From: Poindextera sp036494815
Lineage (GTDB): Bacteria > Pseudomonadota > Alphaproteobacteria > Caulobacterales > Caulobacteraceae
DNA length: 64,000 nt
NCBI GenBank assembly: GCA_036494815.1
Contig: DASXNV010000035.1
Span: 48,250 to 112,249, forward strand
Direction: 5' to 3'
Below, one piece after another: positions 33,727 to 42,325 of this stretch; within the stretch, counting starts at the first letter, position 1; every line of letters begins with the position of its first letter. Both the position numbers and the translations under genes were made by a program. The notes under the pieces were generated by a model, which was given only the letters and a program-made list of their open reading frames with translations, made no database searches and was not told the DNA's origin.

Positions 33727-34776
33727 CTAGAGCTTAAGCAGGCGCGGGGCGTTGTCGTAGAGAATGCGATGAGCTTCGCGCCGGCCGAGGCCAGCTTTGC
33801 GGATGTAGCCGAAAGTATCGGCGTAGCGTTCGTAAGATAGAAGCACCGGAAAATCGCTCCCCGGCAAGAGCCGGTCGGCGCCGAAAGCGTCCGCCGCGCC
33901 GCGCAGGCCGGGGAGCGACCCATGCGAGACGGTGTCGTACCAGAAGCCCCGCGCCATCACGCTGGGCCTGGCTTGCAGACCAGGAACGGCCTGCGGCAAT
34001 TGATTGTCGAGGCGTTCCAGCAAGCCGGCGAGACCGCCGCCAAGGTGCGGAATGACGATCTTGATGTTCGGATACCGGACGGGGATGTTCTTCACCATCA
34101 GGTGCATGGCGACGGCCATGTCCTCAAGCGGCGGTCCGGCGGCGGCCGTAAGACCCCAGCCGGTGATGAAGGGCGATTGCAGACCGCTCACCGCCGGGTG
34201 AAGAAACAGCACGGCGGCGCGGACATTCATCTCCTGGAACAACGGTTCGAACATTTCATCGACGATTGAGCGGCCAAGGCAGGAGCACTGCAGCGTCACT
34301 CCCACCATGCCCAGCTCGTCCAGCCCACGTCTCATCTCCCTCAAGCTGGCTTCGATGTGAGGCAGCGGCAGGGAGACATAGGAAGCCAGGCGATGGGGAT
34401 GGGCGAGCACCAGCCGAGCATGAGTGTCGTTGAGCAGCTGCGCGGCGCGAACCCCAGCCTCCTCCGCCGCCAGATAGGGCGCCAAGGTCGGCGAGAGGAC
34501 CTGCGTGCGGACGCCGGCCTCATCCATCAGCTGCAATCGCAAAGCCAGCGACTCCGCCTCATCTGTGGCTGGAGACAGAGGCTGAGCGCCTACGAGAGCA
34601 GCGCCGAAGCTGGGCCGCCGCAGACCAGCCTCCGCCAGCAGCGCGAGATAGCGAGCGACTTGGATGTGGGCGTGGACGTCCACAATTCCTTTCGCGGCGT
34701 CCTCAGGGCGCACAACTCGGCGCAGGACATTCAGCGGAGCGCATATTGGACAGGCCGGGACTAGTCGCTGCGTCAT
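33727..34776 (-). CDS. Amidohydrolase-2 (ACMSD-like) protein
   Basis: The 349-aa protein has a full ACMSD-type site: VDVHAHIQ (HxH), LFLHPA, IPHLGGGLAGLLERLD, and GSDFPVL with the catalytic Asp. A short N-terminal CPICAP stretch precedes the barrel. It converges on the PKD hydrolase with only one base between the two stop codons. Probably a metal-dependent decarboxylase or hydrolase of a ring-derived acid. Of the three amidohydrolases here, this one has the most canonical site. Confidence 0.87.
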   Translation of the reverse strand: MTQRLVPACPICAPLNVLRRVVRPEDAAKGIVDVHAHIQVARYLALLAEAGLRRPSFGAALVGAQPLSPATDEAESLALRLQLMDEAGVRTQVLSPTLAPYLAAEEAGVRAAQLLNDTHARLVLAHPHRLASYVSLPLPHIEASLREMRRGLDELGMVGVTLQCSCLGRSIVDEMFEPLFQEMNVRAAVLFLHPAVSGLQSPFITGWGLTAAAGPPLEDMAVAMHLMVKNIPVRYPNIKIVIPHLGGGLAGLLERLDNQLPQAVPGLQARPSVMARGFWYDTVSHGSLPGLRGAADAFGADRLLPGSDFPVLLSYERYADTFGYIRKAGLGRREAHRILYDNAPRLLKL

Positions 34777-35160
34777 CCAATCTCCGCTACTCGTTCTCGC
34801 TCAAGAATCTGGGGCGCAAAGCGCGCTCCAACCAGCTTTGAAGAGACAGCTCCTGGCGCTCTGGGTTGACCTCGCGGTTGCAGCTCCAGGGAGAGGCCAA
34901 CTGCTATGTGACGACGCTAACCCCGCCCCACTTATTCCCCAACGAGAAATCGGCTTCTGCATTCAGAAAAAACTTCTGCTCCAAACCCGGCCGCGCCTAG
35001 ACTCGCCGACGAGAATGGCGTTCTATCGGCTTAACGAGCAAGGCTGATCCTGAACCATTGCGGTCACAGTTTCGCCAATCCTGCAACGACACCATGAAGG
35101 TGATCCGCAGGGACAAGCTCATTCCGGCCACTAAAAAGCAGGCTGAACTGGGAGGATGCT
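34777..35160. other. 384-bp divergent intergenic region
   Basis: No gene, repeat or clear promoter is visible. The only supported element is GGAGG at 35151-35155, the ribosome site of the GTG-started esterase gene. Confidence 0.6.
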
Positions 35161-36834
35161 GTGAGACGAAACTTGAACATCAGATTATGGGTGTGCGGGG
35201 CCTTCGCCGCCGGGTTGGCGGCGCTCCATGGCTCACCGGCCTCCGCCGCCGCCTCCGCCTGCTCGGTTGAGGGCGTTCAGGCCATTTCGCCGGCCGGGAC
35301 GACGATCGTCTCGGCCGTATCCGTCGCCACCCCTGTGCCCAACTGCAAGATCGACGGCTACATCACCACCACCAACCCGGGGCCGAACAAGGTGAACTTC
35401 CGCCTTCAGCTGCCTGACCAGGGCTGGCAGAAACGCTACTATTTCATCGGCATGGGCGGCTCCGCCGGCTATGTGCCCACCGACTCCCAGATCCCCGCCG
35501 GCAATCCCCTGATCAAAGGGTTCGCCGTGGCCGGCACCGACACCGGCCACCAGGGCAATATGCTCGATTGGGGCTTCCTGCGCGATCCGATCAAGGCAGA
35601 GGACCATGTCCACCGGGCGGTGCATGTGACCGCGGTGGCGACCCAGCAGATCACCAAGGCCTATTATGGCGCGCCGCTGTTCTACCGCTACTTTTCCGGA
35701 TGCTCCGGTGGCGGCCGGATGGCGACGGAGTCCATCCAGCGATACCCTGACGATTTCGACGGGGTGTTGCTCGGCGCTCCGGGCGGCCGCAGCTCAGCGA
35801 CCATGCTAGCCTTCATCAACGCCGCCCAACAGATGTCGCGCGAACCTGGCGCCTGGATCTCACCGGCCAAGTTCGCCATGCTCGACCGTAAGGTCACAGC
35901 GGCTTGCGACGAACTCGACGGGGCCAAGGACGATATCATCTGGGACCATACGGCCTGCCATTTCGACTTCGATAAGCTGAAATGCGCTTCCGCTGACGCA
36001 CCCGAGTGCCTGACCGGCCCCGAACTGAAGACGATCAAGGCCATCGTCGCCGGCCCGCGCAGCCCCAAGGGTCAGATCAAGGTCGGCTTCCCGATCTCGA
36101 ACATGAGCGTCTGGTCCGGCTTCCTCGGCGCCGTTCCGCCGCCCTGGTCCGACGAGCCGACCAACGCAAACATCGCCAAGTCGTCCCCTGGCTACGTTAT
36201 TGGCAGCTCGCTCGCCAAGGTCTATTTCGGCCCCGATTTCAATTCGATGAAGGATCTGGACTTCAACAACCAGGCCCAGATCGACGCCTGGTGGGCCGCC
36301 GCCAAAAAAGTCGACTACGGCTACCCCTACAGCGCTGATCTGCGCGGGCTTCAAAAGAGCGGTCACAAGGTGCTGATGTGGAACGGGGTCAGCGACCCCT
36401 GCTGCATCGACACCGAGATGGAGCAATATTACCACGATGCGGCCGCCAAGGTCGGTGGCATGCCGACGCTGCGGGAGTTCGCTCGGTTCTACCGCGTGCC
36501 CGGCATGGGCCATTGTGGTGGCGGGACCGGCCCTCAGGACGCCCCCGACATGCTCCTTCAAGAGCTGGTGAACTGGGTCGAACATAGCCAGGAACCTGGC
36601 CCCGTGGTGACCCATAGAGGCGCAGAGCGAATCCAGCTGTTGTTCGCCGACCCCAACACCAAGCAGGTTTCCGGTGTGCTTGTGCCGCCGCCGACCGGGA
36701 GCCCTCGCGACTTCCTGATCTGCCCCTACCCGCTGGTCTCGACCTTTGATCGCGCCAAGGCGAGCGAAGCGGGCGCGGTCTACGAGGCCAAGAACTGGTC
36801 CTGCAAGGCGCCAGCGAAACTGGCATCCAACTAG
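35161..36834 (+). CDS. Secreted tannase/feruloyl esterase family protein
   Basis: The 557-aa protein has a Sec signal peptide (basic start, hydrophobic helix to about 27, cleavage near SASA/A 29-31). The family CS-D-HC site is complete: Cys181-Ser182 (GCSGGGR), Asp412 (GVSDP), His451-Cys452 (GMGHCGGG), the two Cys forming the disulfide beside the triad. It hydrolyses ester bonds of gallate, ferulate or similar phenolic acids in the periplasm or outside. The GTG start is fixed by GGAGG 6 bases upstream and by the signal peptide. It is monocistronic with a strong terminator. Confidence 0.92.
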   Translation: MRRNLNIRLWVCGAFAAGLAALHGSPASAAASACSVEGVQAISPAGTTIVSAVSVATPVPNCKIDGYITTTNPGPNKVNFRLQLPDQGWQKRYYFIGMGGSAGYVPTDSQIPAGNPLIKGFAVAGTDTGHQGNMLDWGFLRDPIKAEDHVHRAVHVTAVATQQITKAYYGAPLFYRYFSGCSGGGRMATESIQRYPDDFDGVLLGAPGGRSSATMLAFINAAQQMSREPGAWISPAKFAMLDRKVTAACDELDGAKDDIIWDHTACHFDFDKLKCASADAPECLTGPELKTIKAIVAGPRSPKGQIKVGFPISNMSVWSGFLGAVPPPWSDEPTNANIAKSSPGYVIGSSLAKVYFGPDFNSMKDLDFNNQAQIDAWWAAAKKVDYGYPYSADLRGLQKSGHKVLMWNGVSDPCCIDTEMEQYYHDAAAKVGGMPTLREFARFYRVPGMGHCGGGTGPQDAPDMLLQELVNWVEHSQEPGPVVTHRGAERIQLLFADPNTKQVSGVLVPPPTGSPRDFLICPYPLVSTFDRAKASEAGAVYEAKNWSCKAPAKLASN

Positions 36835-36840
36835 AACCTC

Positions 36841-36871
36841 TCCCACTTCGATTAAATCAATCGAAGTGGGA
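36841..36871. terminator. 13-bp perfect hairpin after the esterase gene
   Basis: TCCCACTTCGATT (36841-36853) pairs perfectly with AATCGAAGTGGGA (36859-36871) across a 5-base loop, right after the stop at 36834. No T-run follows on either strand, so it may stabilise the mRNA end or be a structured element rather than an intrinsic terminator. Confidence 0.5.
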
Positions 36872-36972
36872 TCAAAAGGCTCTAAGTCATTAAGTGAGAG
36901 CGCTTCCTAATCGCCAAACCGGATCTACTTTGGCGAGCAGCGCTCTTCTAGGAGCCAGTCTGGCGACAACTG

Positions 36973-37010
36973 AACAGGCTCGGCCGCCGCGGCCGGGCCT
37001 GTTTCTTTTT
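36973..37010 (+). terminator. Intrinsic terminator
   Basis: AACAGGCTCGGCCG (36973-36986) and CGGCCGGGCCTGTT (36990-37003) form a 14-bp stem with one G-T pair and a 3-base loop, followed by TCTTTTT. It ends three bases before the TetR stop codon and would stop the esterase transcript from running into that gene. Confidence 0.85.
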
Positions 37011-37013
37011 GGA

Positions 37014-37670
37014 TTAGCCGAGCTTGGCGACCGAAGGCCTGAGCGCATCCAGGACGAAATCGCTGGCGATACCCAGCCACGACTCCATTCCCTCCTCCGA
37101 GGCCGTGTCGAACCCCAGGATCACCGACATCGAGGAGCGGTTGGTGAAGCCGCCTGTGAAGACCAGCACGGCGATGGCCAGGCTGGCGCGCGCATCCACA
37201 TCCGCTCGAAAATCACCAGTCTGGATCCCACGCTCCAGGATCGCCTGGAACTTGGCGGTCAGCGTGGGGATCAGTTCGAGGAATTGGTTGCGTGGAGACC
37301 GGTGTTCCTCGTGAAAGCGAAGGCCTTCTCGGGCGAGCGGGCCGAGCAGCGGGTCGGAGCGGTACTGTTCGAATACCTGCTGCAAGAGGGCGCGCAACGC
37401 CTCGACGGGCGACAGATGATCAAAGCTCATCGCCACGAGTTTGGGCATGGTCTGGGCCGACGCGTCGTCGAGCACGGCCGAAAACAGATCCTCTTTGCTC
37501 TCGTAGTAGTGATAGACGAGCTGCTTGGTGACACCGGCGGCCCGGGCGATCGACTCGACCTTGGCCTGAGCCACGCCCTTGGCGGCGAATTCCACGCGGG
37601 CGGCCTTGATCAGGCGGGCGATGGTGTCGGTCTTCGCGGTCGCCCGCACCCGGGGAGGGTCGCCCTGCAT
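37014..37670 (-). CDS. TetR-family transcriptional regulator
   Basis: The 218-aa TetR protein has HTH residues about 14-62 (KTDTIARLIKAARVEF, then KVESIARAAGVTKQLVYHYYESKEDLF). The ATG at 37670 has GGGAG 6 bases upstream; the frame stays open to 37844 but would read through the operator-like palindrome at 37741. The C-terminal domain resembles TetR_C regulators of catabolic operons. It diverges from the four-gene operon beginning at 37955, its probable target, and it probably represses itself. Confidence 0.9.
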   Translation of the reverse strand: MQGDPPRVRATAKTDTIARLIKAARVEFAAKGVAQAKVESIARAAGVTKQLVYHYYESKEDLFSAVLDDASAQTMPKLVAMSFDHLSPVEALRALLQQVFEQYRSDPLLGPLAREGLRFHEEHRSPRNQFLELIPTLTAKFQAILERGIQTGDFRADVDARASLAIAVLVFTGGFTNRSSMSVILGFDTASEEGMESWLGIASDFVLDALRPSVAKLG

Positions 37671-37740
37671 CACTTTCTCCCACAGGCCGACCCGCGAATG
37701 ATCGGCGTTTGCACTGCCCGATATCCCTAGCACGGACAGA

Positions 37741-37759
37741 GTTTGACGCGATGTCAAAC
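37741..37759. promoter_or_regulatory. TetR-type operator GTTTGAC-N5-GTCAAAC
   Basis: A perfect 7-base inverted repeat with a 5-base spacer (19 bp total) lies 70 bases upstream of the TetR start and about 195 bases before the divergent operon. Size and place fit a TetR dimer site that would control both directions. Confidence 0.6.
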
Positions 37760-37954
37760 CGTAGAACCGCGCCCGCCGGTTCAAGGGTTGTAGTCTTCCC
37801 ATCGAGACGGCTGCGTCGGCGACCAAGAACAAGACCAGCCCCACTGGAGGACGAAGGTTGAAAGCCCGCGAAAATCTGCAGGACGTCTATCCCGACCGAT
37901 CGGCCGACCATTACGCCGGCAAATCTATCCACGTGCTCTGGAGCTAAGCGGGTT

Positions 37955-38989
37955 ATGCGTTTTCATCGTGAAATCCCGCCGCGGGCTGACTTTGACTATC
38001 AGGTCCTGGTTGGGCCGCATCAGGTCAGCGGCGCGGTCATGAACGACATTCGCGGGTTCTTCGGACTGGTCCTGAACAAAACCATGCCGTTCGGCTGCTT
38101 CCGCGACGAGGAGGGCCATATCTATGCGCCGGTGCGCGCATTGATGTCGCCGACCGGCACGCCCAACCCGACGACTTTCTTCTACCAGTCGACCCGCATG
38201 GACGGCCAAAACCTCTGCATGGACCGTCCGCGCATGGCTGCTCAGGCCCAGACGGCCCTGCCCGTGCAGTCGCTGGAGGGCGACACCTGCACCTGGCGTT
38301 CCCAGCCCACCGACGCTGGAAACCCATGGGTGGTCACCGCCTCGGGCGAGCAGATGAGCTGGAAGGAGGAAGGCCTTTTCGACATTGGCGGGCGGCTGCT
38401 CGGCGTGGGGATGCAATGGTATCTGCCGGGGGTGGACTGGGGCACATTCTATGCGTCTCAGATCTATGAGGTCGCCGGAGAGTGTCTCGGCCACAAGGTA
38501 AAAGGTATTATTTCCGTCGACCAAGCCTATCTGGCCGAAGGCGGGGCGATCCACTACCAGAAGGATCTGGTGGTCAATAACGGCATGCACGTCATTTGGT
38601 GGAATTTCGCCACGGTCTACAAAGACGGTAGCTTTGACGTGGGCTCGATCATGGTCGGACACAAGAACCTCGGCTATGCTTTGCTGCAAAATGAAAAGGG
38701 CGAGATCCGCACCACCACAAAGATCGAAGGTGTCGCTCGCCACAAGGCCGGCAGCTACTTCGCCGAGGACGCCCGGATCGTTCTGGACGAGAACGAAGAG
38801 TGGGAATTCCTGCCCGATCCCAAAGGTCAAATGATCGACTTCATCGGCGGCTTTCCCGTCACCGCCCAACAGGAAGGTCGATGGCGCCGCGTGGGCGATA
38901 CGCGCGAGCCCTCGCACTGGTTCGCCTGGGGCGAGACCGACCGCCGTAACGGCCCGATGCGCAATGTCAAAGGATCGGACATCAAGTGA
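37955..38989 (+). CDS. Uncharacterised 344-aa beta-rich protein
   Basis: I do not recognise this family with certainty. It is a soluble protein without signal peptide or membrane helix, rich in Trp, Gly and beta-type segments (WKEEGLFDIGGRLLGVGMQWYLPG; HVIWWNFATVYKDGSFDVGS), which resembles lipocalin-like or AttH-like double beta-barrels. The N-terminal FHREIPPRADFDY suggests a basic start. TGGAG lies about 11 bases before the ATG. It is first in an operon with SnoaL-like protein, a flavoprotein and a P450; the stop overlaps the SnoaL start by 4 bases (GTGA). It may bind or isomerise a hydrophobic substrate. Confidence 0.7.
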   Translation: MRFHREIPPRADFDYQVLVGPHQVSGAVMNDIRGFFGLVLNKTMPFGCFRDEEGHIYAPVRALMSPTGTPNPTTFFYQSTRMDGQNLCMDRPRMAAQAQTALPVQSLEGDTCTWRSQPTDAGNPWVVTASGEQMSWKEEGLFDIGGRLLGVGMQWYLPGVDWGTFYASQIYEVAGECLGHKVKGIISVDQAYLAEGGAIHYQKDLVVNNGMHVIWWNFATVYKDGSFDVGSIMVGHKNLGYALLQNEKGEIRTTTKIEGVARHKAGSYFAEDARIVLDENEEWEFLPDPKGQMIDFIGGFPVTAQQEGRWRRVGDTREPSHWFAWGETDRRNGPMRNVKGSDIK

Positions 38990-39336
38990 GCGTCAACACA
39001 GCGGAGATTGAGCGATTCCTGCATGGACAGGTTGATGCCTGGAACGCGCACGACAAGGAGGCGTTCTTCGGCCTCTACAAAGCGCTTTCGCCGAACGGCT
39101 TGGCGATCGACTATGTCGGCCAGCCCATAAGGCCGGCCTGGGACATCCTTGAGGATATGTGGGCCAAGCAGAACGACAAGATCAGGATCGAGGTCGCCAA
39201 GACCATCATCAACGGGTCGGAAGCAGCCTGTCACCATCTCAACCATGTGACCGGCGCCGGGTTCGCGATCGAAACCATTGAACTCTACGCCTTTGGCGAG
39301 GGCGAACTTTCGATCCGGTACTTCATCGCGAGCTGA
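38986..39336 (+). CDS. SnoaL/NTF2-like protein (paralog 1)
   Basis: The 116-aa protein has an NTF2-like fold: a first helix EIERFLHGQVDAWNAHD, then IDYVGQPI and NGSEAA strands and a final IRYF. The family covers small isomerases, hydrolases and dehydratases. It is clearly paralogous to the protein at 59491 (shared VGQPI, DMW/DHMW, NGSEAA, IRYF). The GTG start is embedded in the stop of the previous gene (GTGA). In its operon it may catalyse an isomerisation or dehydration, not provable here. Confidence 0.82.
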   Translation: MSVNTAEIERFLHGQVDAWNAHDKEAFFGLYKALSPNGLAIDYVGQPIRPAWDILEDMWAKQNDKIRIEVAKTIINGSEAACHHLNHVTGAGFAIETIELYAFGEGELSIRYFIAS

Positions 39337-39374
39337 TCCTCGCGACGATGATGGCAAGACTTGGTGGAGCGCGG

Positions 39375-40955
39375 ATGACAGATACTTACGACGTGGTGAT
39401 CGTGGGCGGGGGCCATAACGGGCTGGTGGCCGGGACTTACCTGGCCAAGGCCGGCCGCAAGGTTGTGATCGCCGAGCGCGCCGAGGTTCCCGGAGGTCTG
39501 TCGCGGTCGGACCCGATGATCCCGCAAGCGCCCGGGCATATGATCAACACCGGGGCCGTCGAACTGATCCACATCCGCGCCTCGCCGGTGATGCACGAGC
39601 TTGAGCTGCCCAAACATGGCTGGCGCACGGTCGAAACCGATCCGACCTACGTCTATCTAGATCCTGACGGGCGCTCGATCGCCCTGTTTCGCGATCCGCG
39701 CCGCACAGCCGAGGATATCGCTCAGTTCTCCAAGGCTGACGCCGCCGCATACCTGGAGTTCATGGAGCTGATCGACGGGCTGATGGAATTCGCCGGCGCC
39801 ATGACCAAGGGCGATCCAGGCGTCCGCCGGCCAAGCGACTACCTGAACCTGGCCAAGGTCGCCATCCGCAATCGCCGCCTGAAGGATAGGCTGCAGGTCC
39901 TCAGCGCTGCGCCAGCCGACCAGTTGGCGGCCGAATGGTTCGAACATCCGGCCGTCCGGGCCCTGCTGCTTGGCGTCGTCGCCGGGGCCGGGCCATTCGA
40001 TACCGACGGTAACGGCATCGCCTACGCCCTGTTCGGCCTCCTTCACCGCGTCGGGGTCAGTAAGCCGATCGGCGGCATGCGCATGTTGGCGGACACTCTT
40101 GCTCGGGCCTATGCCGCCAGCGGCGGCGAACTGCTGCTCAGCGCAGAAGTCGAAGAAATCCTGATCGAGGACGGCCAGACCCGCGGCGTCCGCCTGACGG
40201 ATGGCCGCGCCCTCAAAGCGGGCGTCGTGATTGCGACGTGCGACCCCCAGACCGCCGCCAAGCTCACCACGCCTGGGGGCCTGGATCGCCGGACACGCAC
40301 GCGCCTGGACTATGCGCCGGCCCACCGCGCCAATGTCGGGCCCTCGCTCATCAACGTGGCCTCGGCCAAGCCCTTCCGCCTCAAGCGGCACCAGGACTTG
40401 CGCTGCGACGATGCAGACATCAACCAGGCCGTCGGCCTGATCGGGACTGAAGAAGAACTGCGTCAAGCCCTTGTGCAAGCTCGCCGCGGCGCCGTGCCCG
40501 CCACCCCGGTCTTTTCCATCTCGCCGATGACCAATTGGGATCCAAGTCAGGCTCCTGAGGGGCAAGGATCGGCCTATGTCTATCTGCCGGTGTTTCCGGT
40601 CGACGTGAACGAGGGCTGGGACAAGCTCAAAGGACCCGCCGTCAACGCCATCCTCGCCCGCGCCGGCGAATATTACGATGGTTTCGACGCCGAGATTGGC
40701 CGCTGGGTCGAGACATGCCCCGACCGCGCCGTACGGGCGAACGTGACCAAGGGCTGCGTGACCCATGTGGATTTTGGCTCCTTCCGTTCCGGCGCCCGGC
40801 GGCCGGCGGTGGAGCTCGGCGGCCCCGAACCGCTCGTCGCCGGATTTTTTCTCGGCGGCGCCGGTATCCATCCGGGTGGGGGTGTGTCCGGAGGACCGGG
40901 CCGACTTGTTTCCCAGCGGGTGGAAGCCTGGCTTAAGAAGGCGAGCCGCTCATGA
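39375..40955 (+). CDS. Carotenoid-oxidoreductase-like FAD protein (phytoene dehydrogenase family)
   Basis: The 526-aa flavoprotein has an N-terminal dinucleotide loop VVIVGGGHNGLVAGTYLA, then AERAEVPGGLSR, and the C-terminal FAD motif GGAGIHPGGGVSGGPG typical of the phytoene desaturase/amine oxidase superfamily. No other carotenoid genes are near, so it probably desaturates or isomerises an unrelated hydrophobic molecule. The ATG at 39375 follows GGAG by 6 bases; 39348 in the same frame is less likely. Its stop overlaps ATG 40952 (ATGA), a possible longer start for the P450. Confidence 0.88.
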   Translation: MTDTYDVVIVGGGHNGLVAGTYLAKAGRKVVIAERAEVPGGLSRSDPMIPQAPGHMINTGAVELIHIRASPVMHELELPKHGWRTVETDPTYVYLDPDGRSIALFRDPRRTAEDIAQFSKADAAAYLEFMELIDGLMEFAGAMTKGDPGVRRPSDYLNLAKVAIRNRRLKDRLQVLSAAPADQLAAEWFEHPAVRALLLGVVAGAGPFDTDGNGIAYALFGLLHRVGVSKPIGGMRMLADTLARAYAASGGELLLSAEVEEILIEDGQTRGVRLTDGRALKAGVVIATCDPQTAAKLTTPGGLDRRTRTRLDYAPAHRANVGPSLINVASAKPFRLKRHQDLRCDDADINQAVGLIGTEEELRQALVQARRGAVPATPVFSISPMTNWDPSQAPEGQGSAYVYLPVFPVDVNEGWDKLKGPAVNAILARAGEYYDGFDAEIGRWVETCPDRAVRANVTKGCVTHVDFGSFRSGARRPAVELGGPEPLVAGFFLGGAGIHPGGGVSGGPGRLVSQRVEAWLKKASRS

Positions 40956-41023
40956 CCCGATTTCACAATATCAGTAACCCACGACCAGCCGTTCGTGCGA
41001 CCATCGCGAAGAGGAAACGACCC

Positions 41024-42310
41024 ATGACGATACAGGACACTGCGCCAGGCGCTGGCTCCAGAATCACAGAGAACTTCAACGACGTCAGCGCGATATTTGG
41101 CGGCGACATCGAAAACCCGAACGATATCTACCGGCAGCGCCGCCTGGAAGAACCGGTGATGAAAGGCGACATCGTCGCCCAGTTCGGGGCGGCCTCCTTC
41201 GCCGGATCATCCGCTGACCGGGCGATCTACACGCTGTTCAAACACGCCGACGTCCTGGGCGTGCTGCGCGACCCCAAGACCTACACCAGCAGCATCCTCA
41301 TGGAGAACGGCCTGGGAGCCTTTCTCGATGGCCTCATGATCACCGGCCTTGACGGCGAGCCGCATCGTCACCTGCGCGGATTGCTCCAGCCCTGCTTCAC
41401 CGCCGGGATCATGGACGAATGGCGCGAATCCATGATCCGCCCCCTGCTGCAAAGCGAGTTCATCGAACCGGTCTTGCCTTACGGAAAGGCTGAACTCGTC
41501 CGCGACATGGCTGTGATGTTTCCCATTCGCGTCGTCTACGCCGTCCTCGGTTTTCCCGACGATCCGGCCGCGGTGGAGGACTTCGCCGCCACGGGGCTGA
41601 AGATCCTGGCCGGACCTTCCCCGGACCCGGCCGCCAAACTGGCCGCCGTTCAGGCGTTCAAGGATCTCTATGCGCCGACCCGCGCCGCCGTCGAGGCCCG
41701 CCGCAAGGAAGGCGCCACCGGGCCGGACCTGATCAGCCGGCTCATGCGGGCGGAATTCGAGGGCCACTCGCTGGACGATCACCAGATTACGAATTTCGTT
41801 CGCATGATGCTGCCGGCCGCCGCCGAAACCACCACTCGCACCTTCACCACGCTGATGACCCTGTTGCTGGAGCGCCCTGCCCTGCTCGAACGCTTGCGTC
41901 AGGACCGCAGCCTGATCAGGAAGGCGCTCGAAGAGAGCATGCGCTACGAGCCGGTCGCCACGTTCAAAGTGCGAGAAACCCAAGCCGACGTTAGTTTCCA
42001 GGGCGTGGAGATCCCCAAGGGTTCGATCCTTTCGCTTTGCGTGGCCTCCGCCAATCGCGACGAGGCGGTGTTCGCAGACGCCGACCAGTTCGACATCGAT
42101 CGCAAACAACTTCCGTCTTTCGGTTTCGGCTTCGGCGTCCATATGTGCGTTGGCTTGTGGCTGGCGAAGGCGGAGATCGAAGTCGCCGTCGACGTAATGC
42201 TGGATCTGATGCCCAACCTGCGCCTGGATCCCGACTATCCCGCGCCGGCGATCAAAGGCGTACAGATGCGCGGCCCCAGCGCCGTGCACGTGATCTGGGA
42301 CAAGGCCTGA
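41024..42310 (+). CDS. Cytochrome P450
   Basis: The 428-aa soluble P450 has heme loop FGFGFGVHMCVG (Cys375), ExxR (Glu304-Ser-Met-Arg307) and I-helix AAAETT at 265-270. Note the I-helix reads Glu-Thr, where the P450 at 20998 has Asp-Thr. The ATG at 41024 with GAGGA 8 bases upstream is preferred; ATG 40952 overlapping the previous stop is also possible and adds 24 basic residues. No dedicated ferredoxin gene is adjacent, so it may share that of 22274. It is the last gene of the operon. Confidence 0.92.
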   Translation: MTIQDTAPGAGSRITENFNDVSAIFGGDIENPNDIYRQRRLEEPVMKGDIVAQFGAASFAGSSADRAIYTLFKHADVLGVLRDPKTYTSSILMENGLGAFLDGLMITGLDGEPHRHLRGLLQPCFTAGIMDEWRESMIRPLLQSEFIEPVLPYGKAELVRDMAVMFPIRVVYAVLGFPDDPAAVEDFAATGLKILAGPSPDPAAKLAAVQAFKDLYAPTRAAVEARRKEGATGPDLISRLMRAEFEGHSLDDHQITNFVRMMLPAAAETTTRTFTTLMTLLLERPALLERLRQDRSLIRKALEESMRYEPVATFKVRETQADVSFQGVEIPKGSILSLCVASANRDEAVFADADQFDIDRKQLPSFGFGFGVHMCVGLWLAKAEIEVAVDVMLDLMPNLRLDPDYPAPAIKGVQMRGPSAVHVIWDKA

Positions 42311-42325
42311 CGCCAAAGCGCCTGG

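Noticed and set aside
39657..40871. 404-codon minus-strand frame
   Set aside because: It lies opposite the carotenoid-like oxidase and has no recognisable domain or ribosome site.
41207..42316. 369-codon minus-strand frame
   Set aside because: Antisense to the P450, which has all its heme motifs; the frame reads as a His/Gln/Gly-rich shadow.
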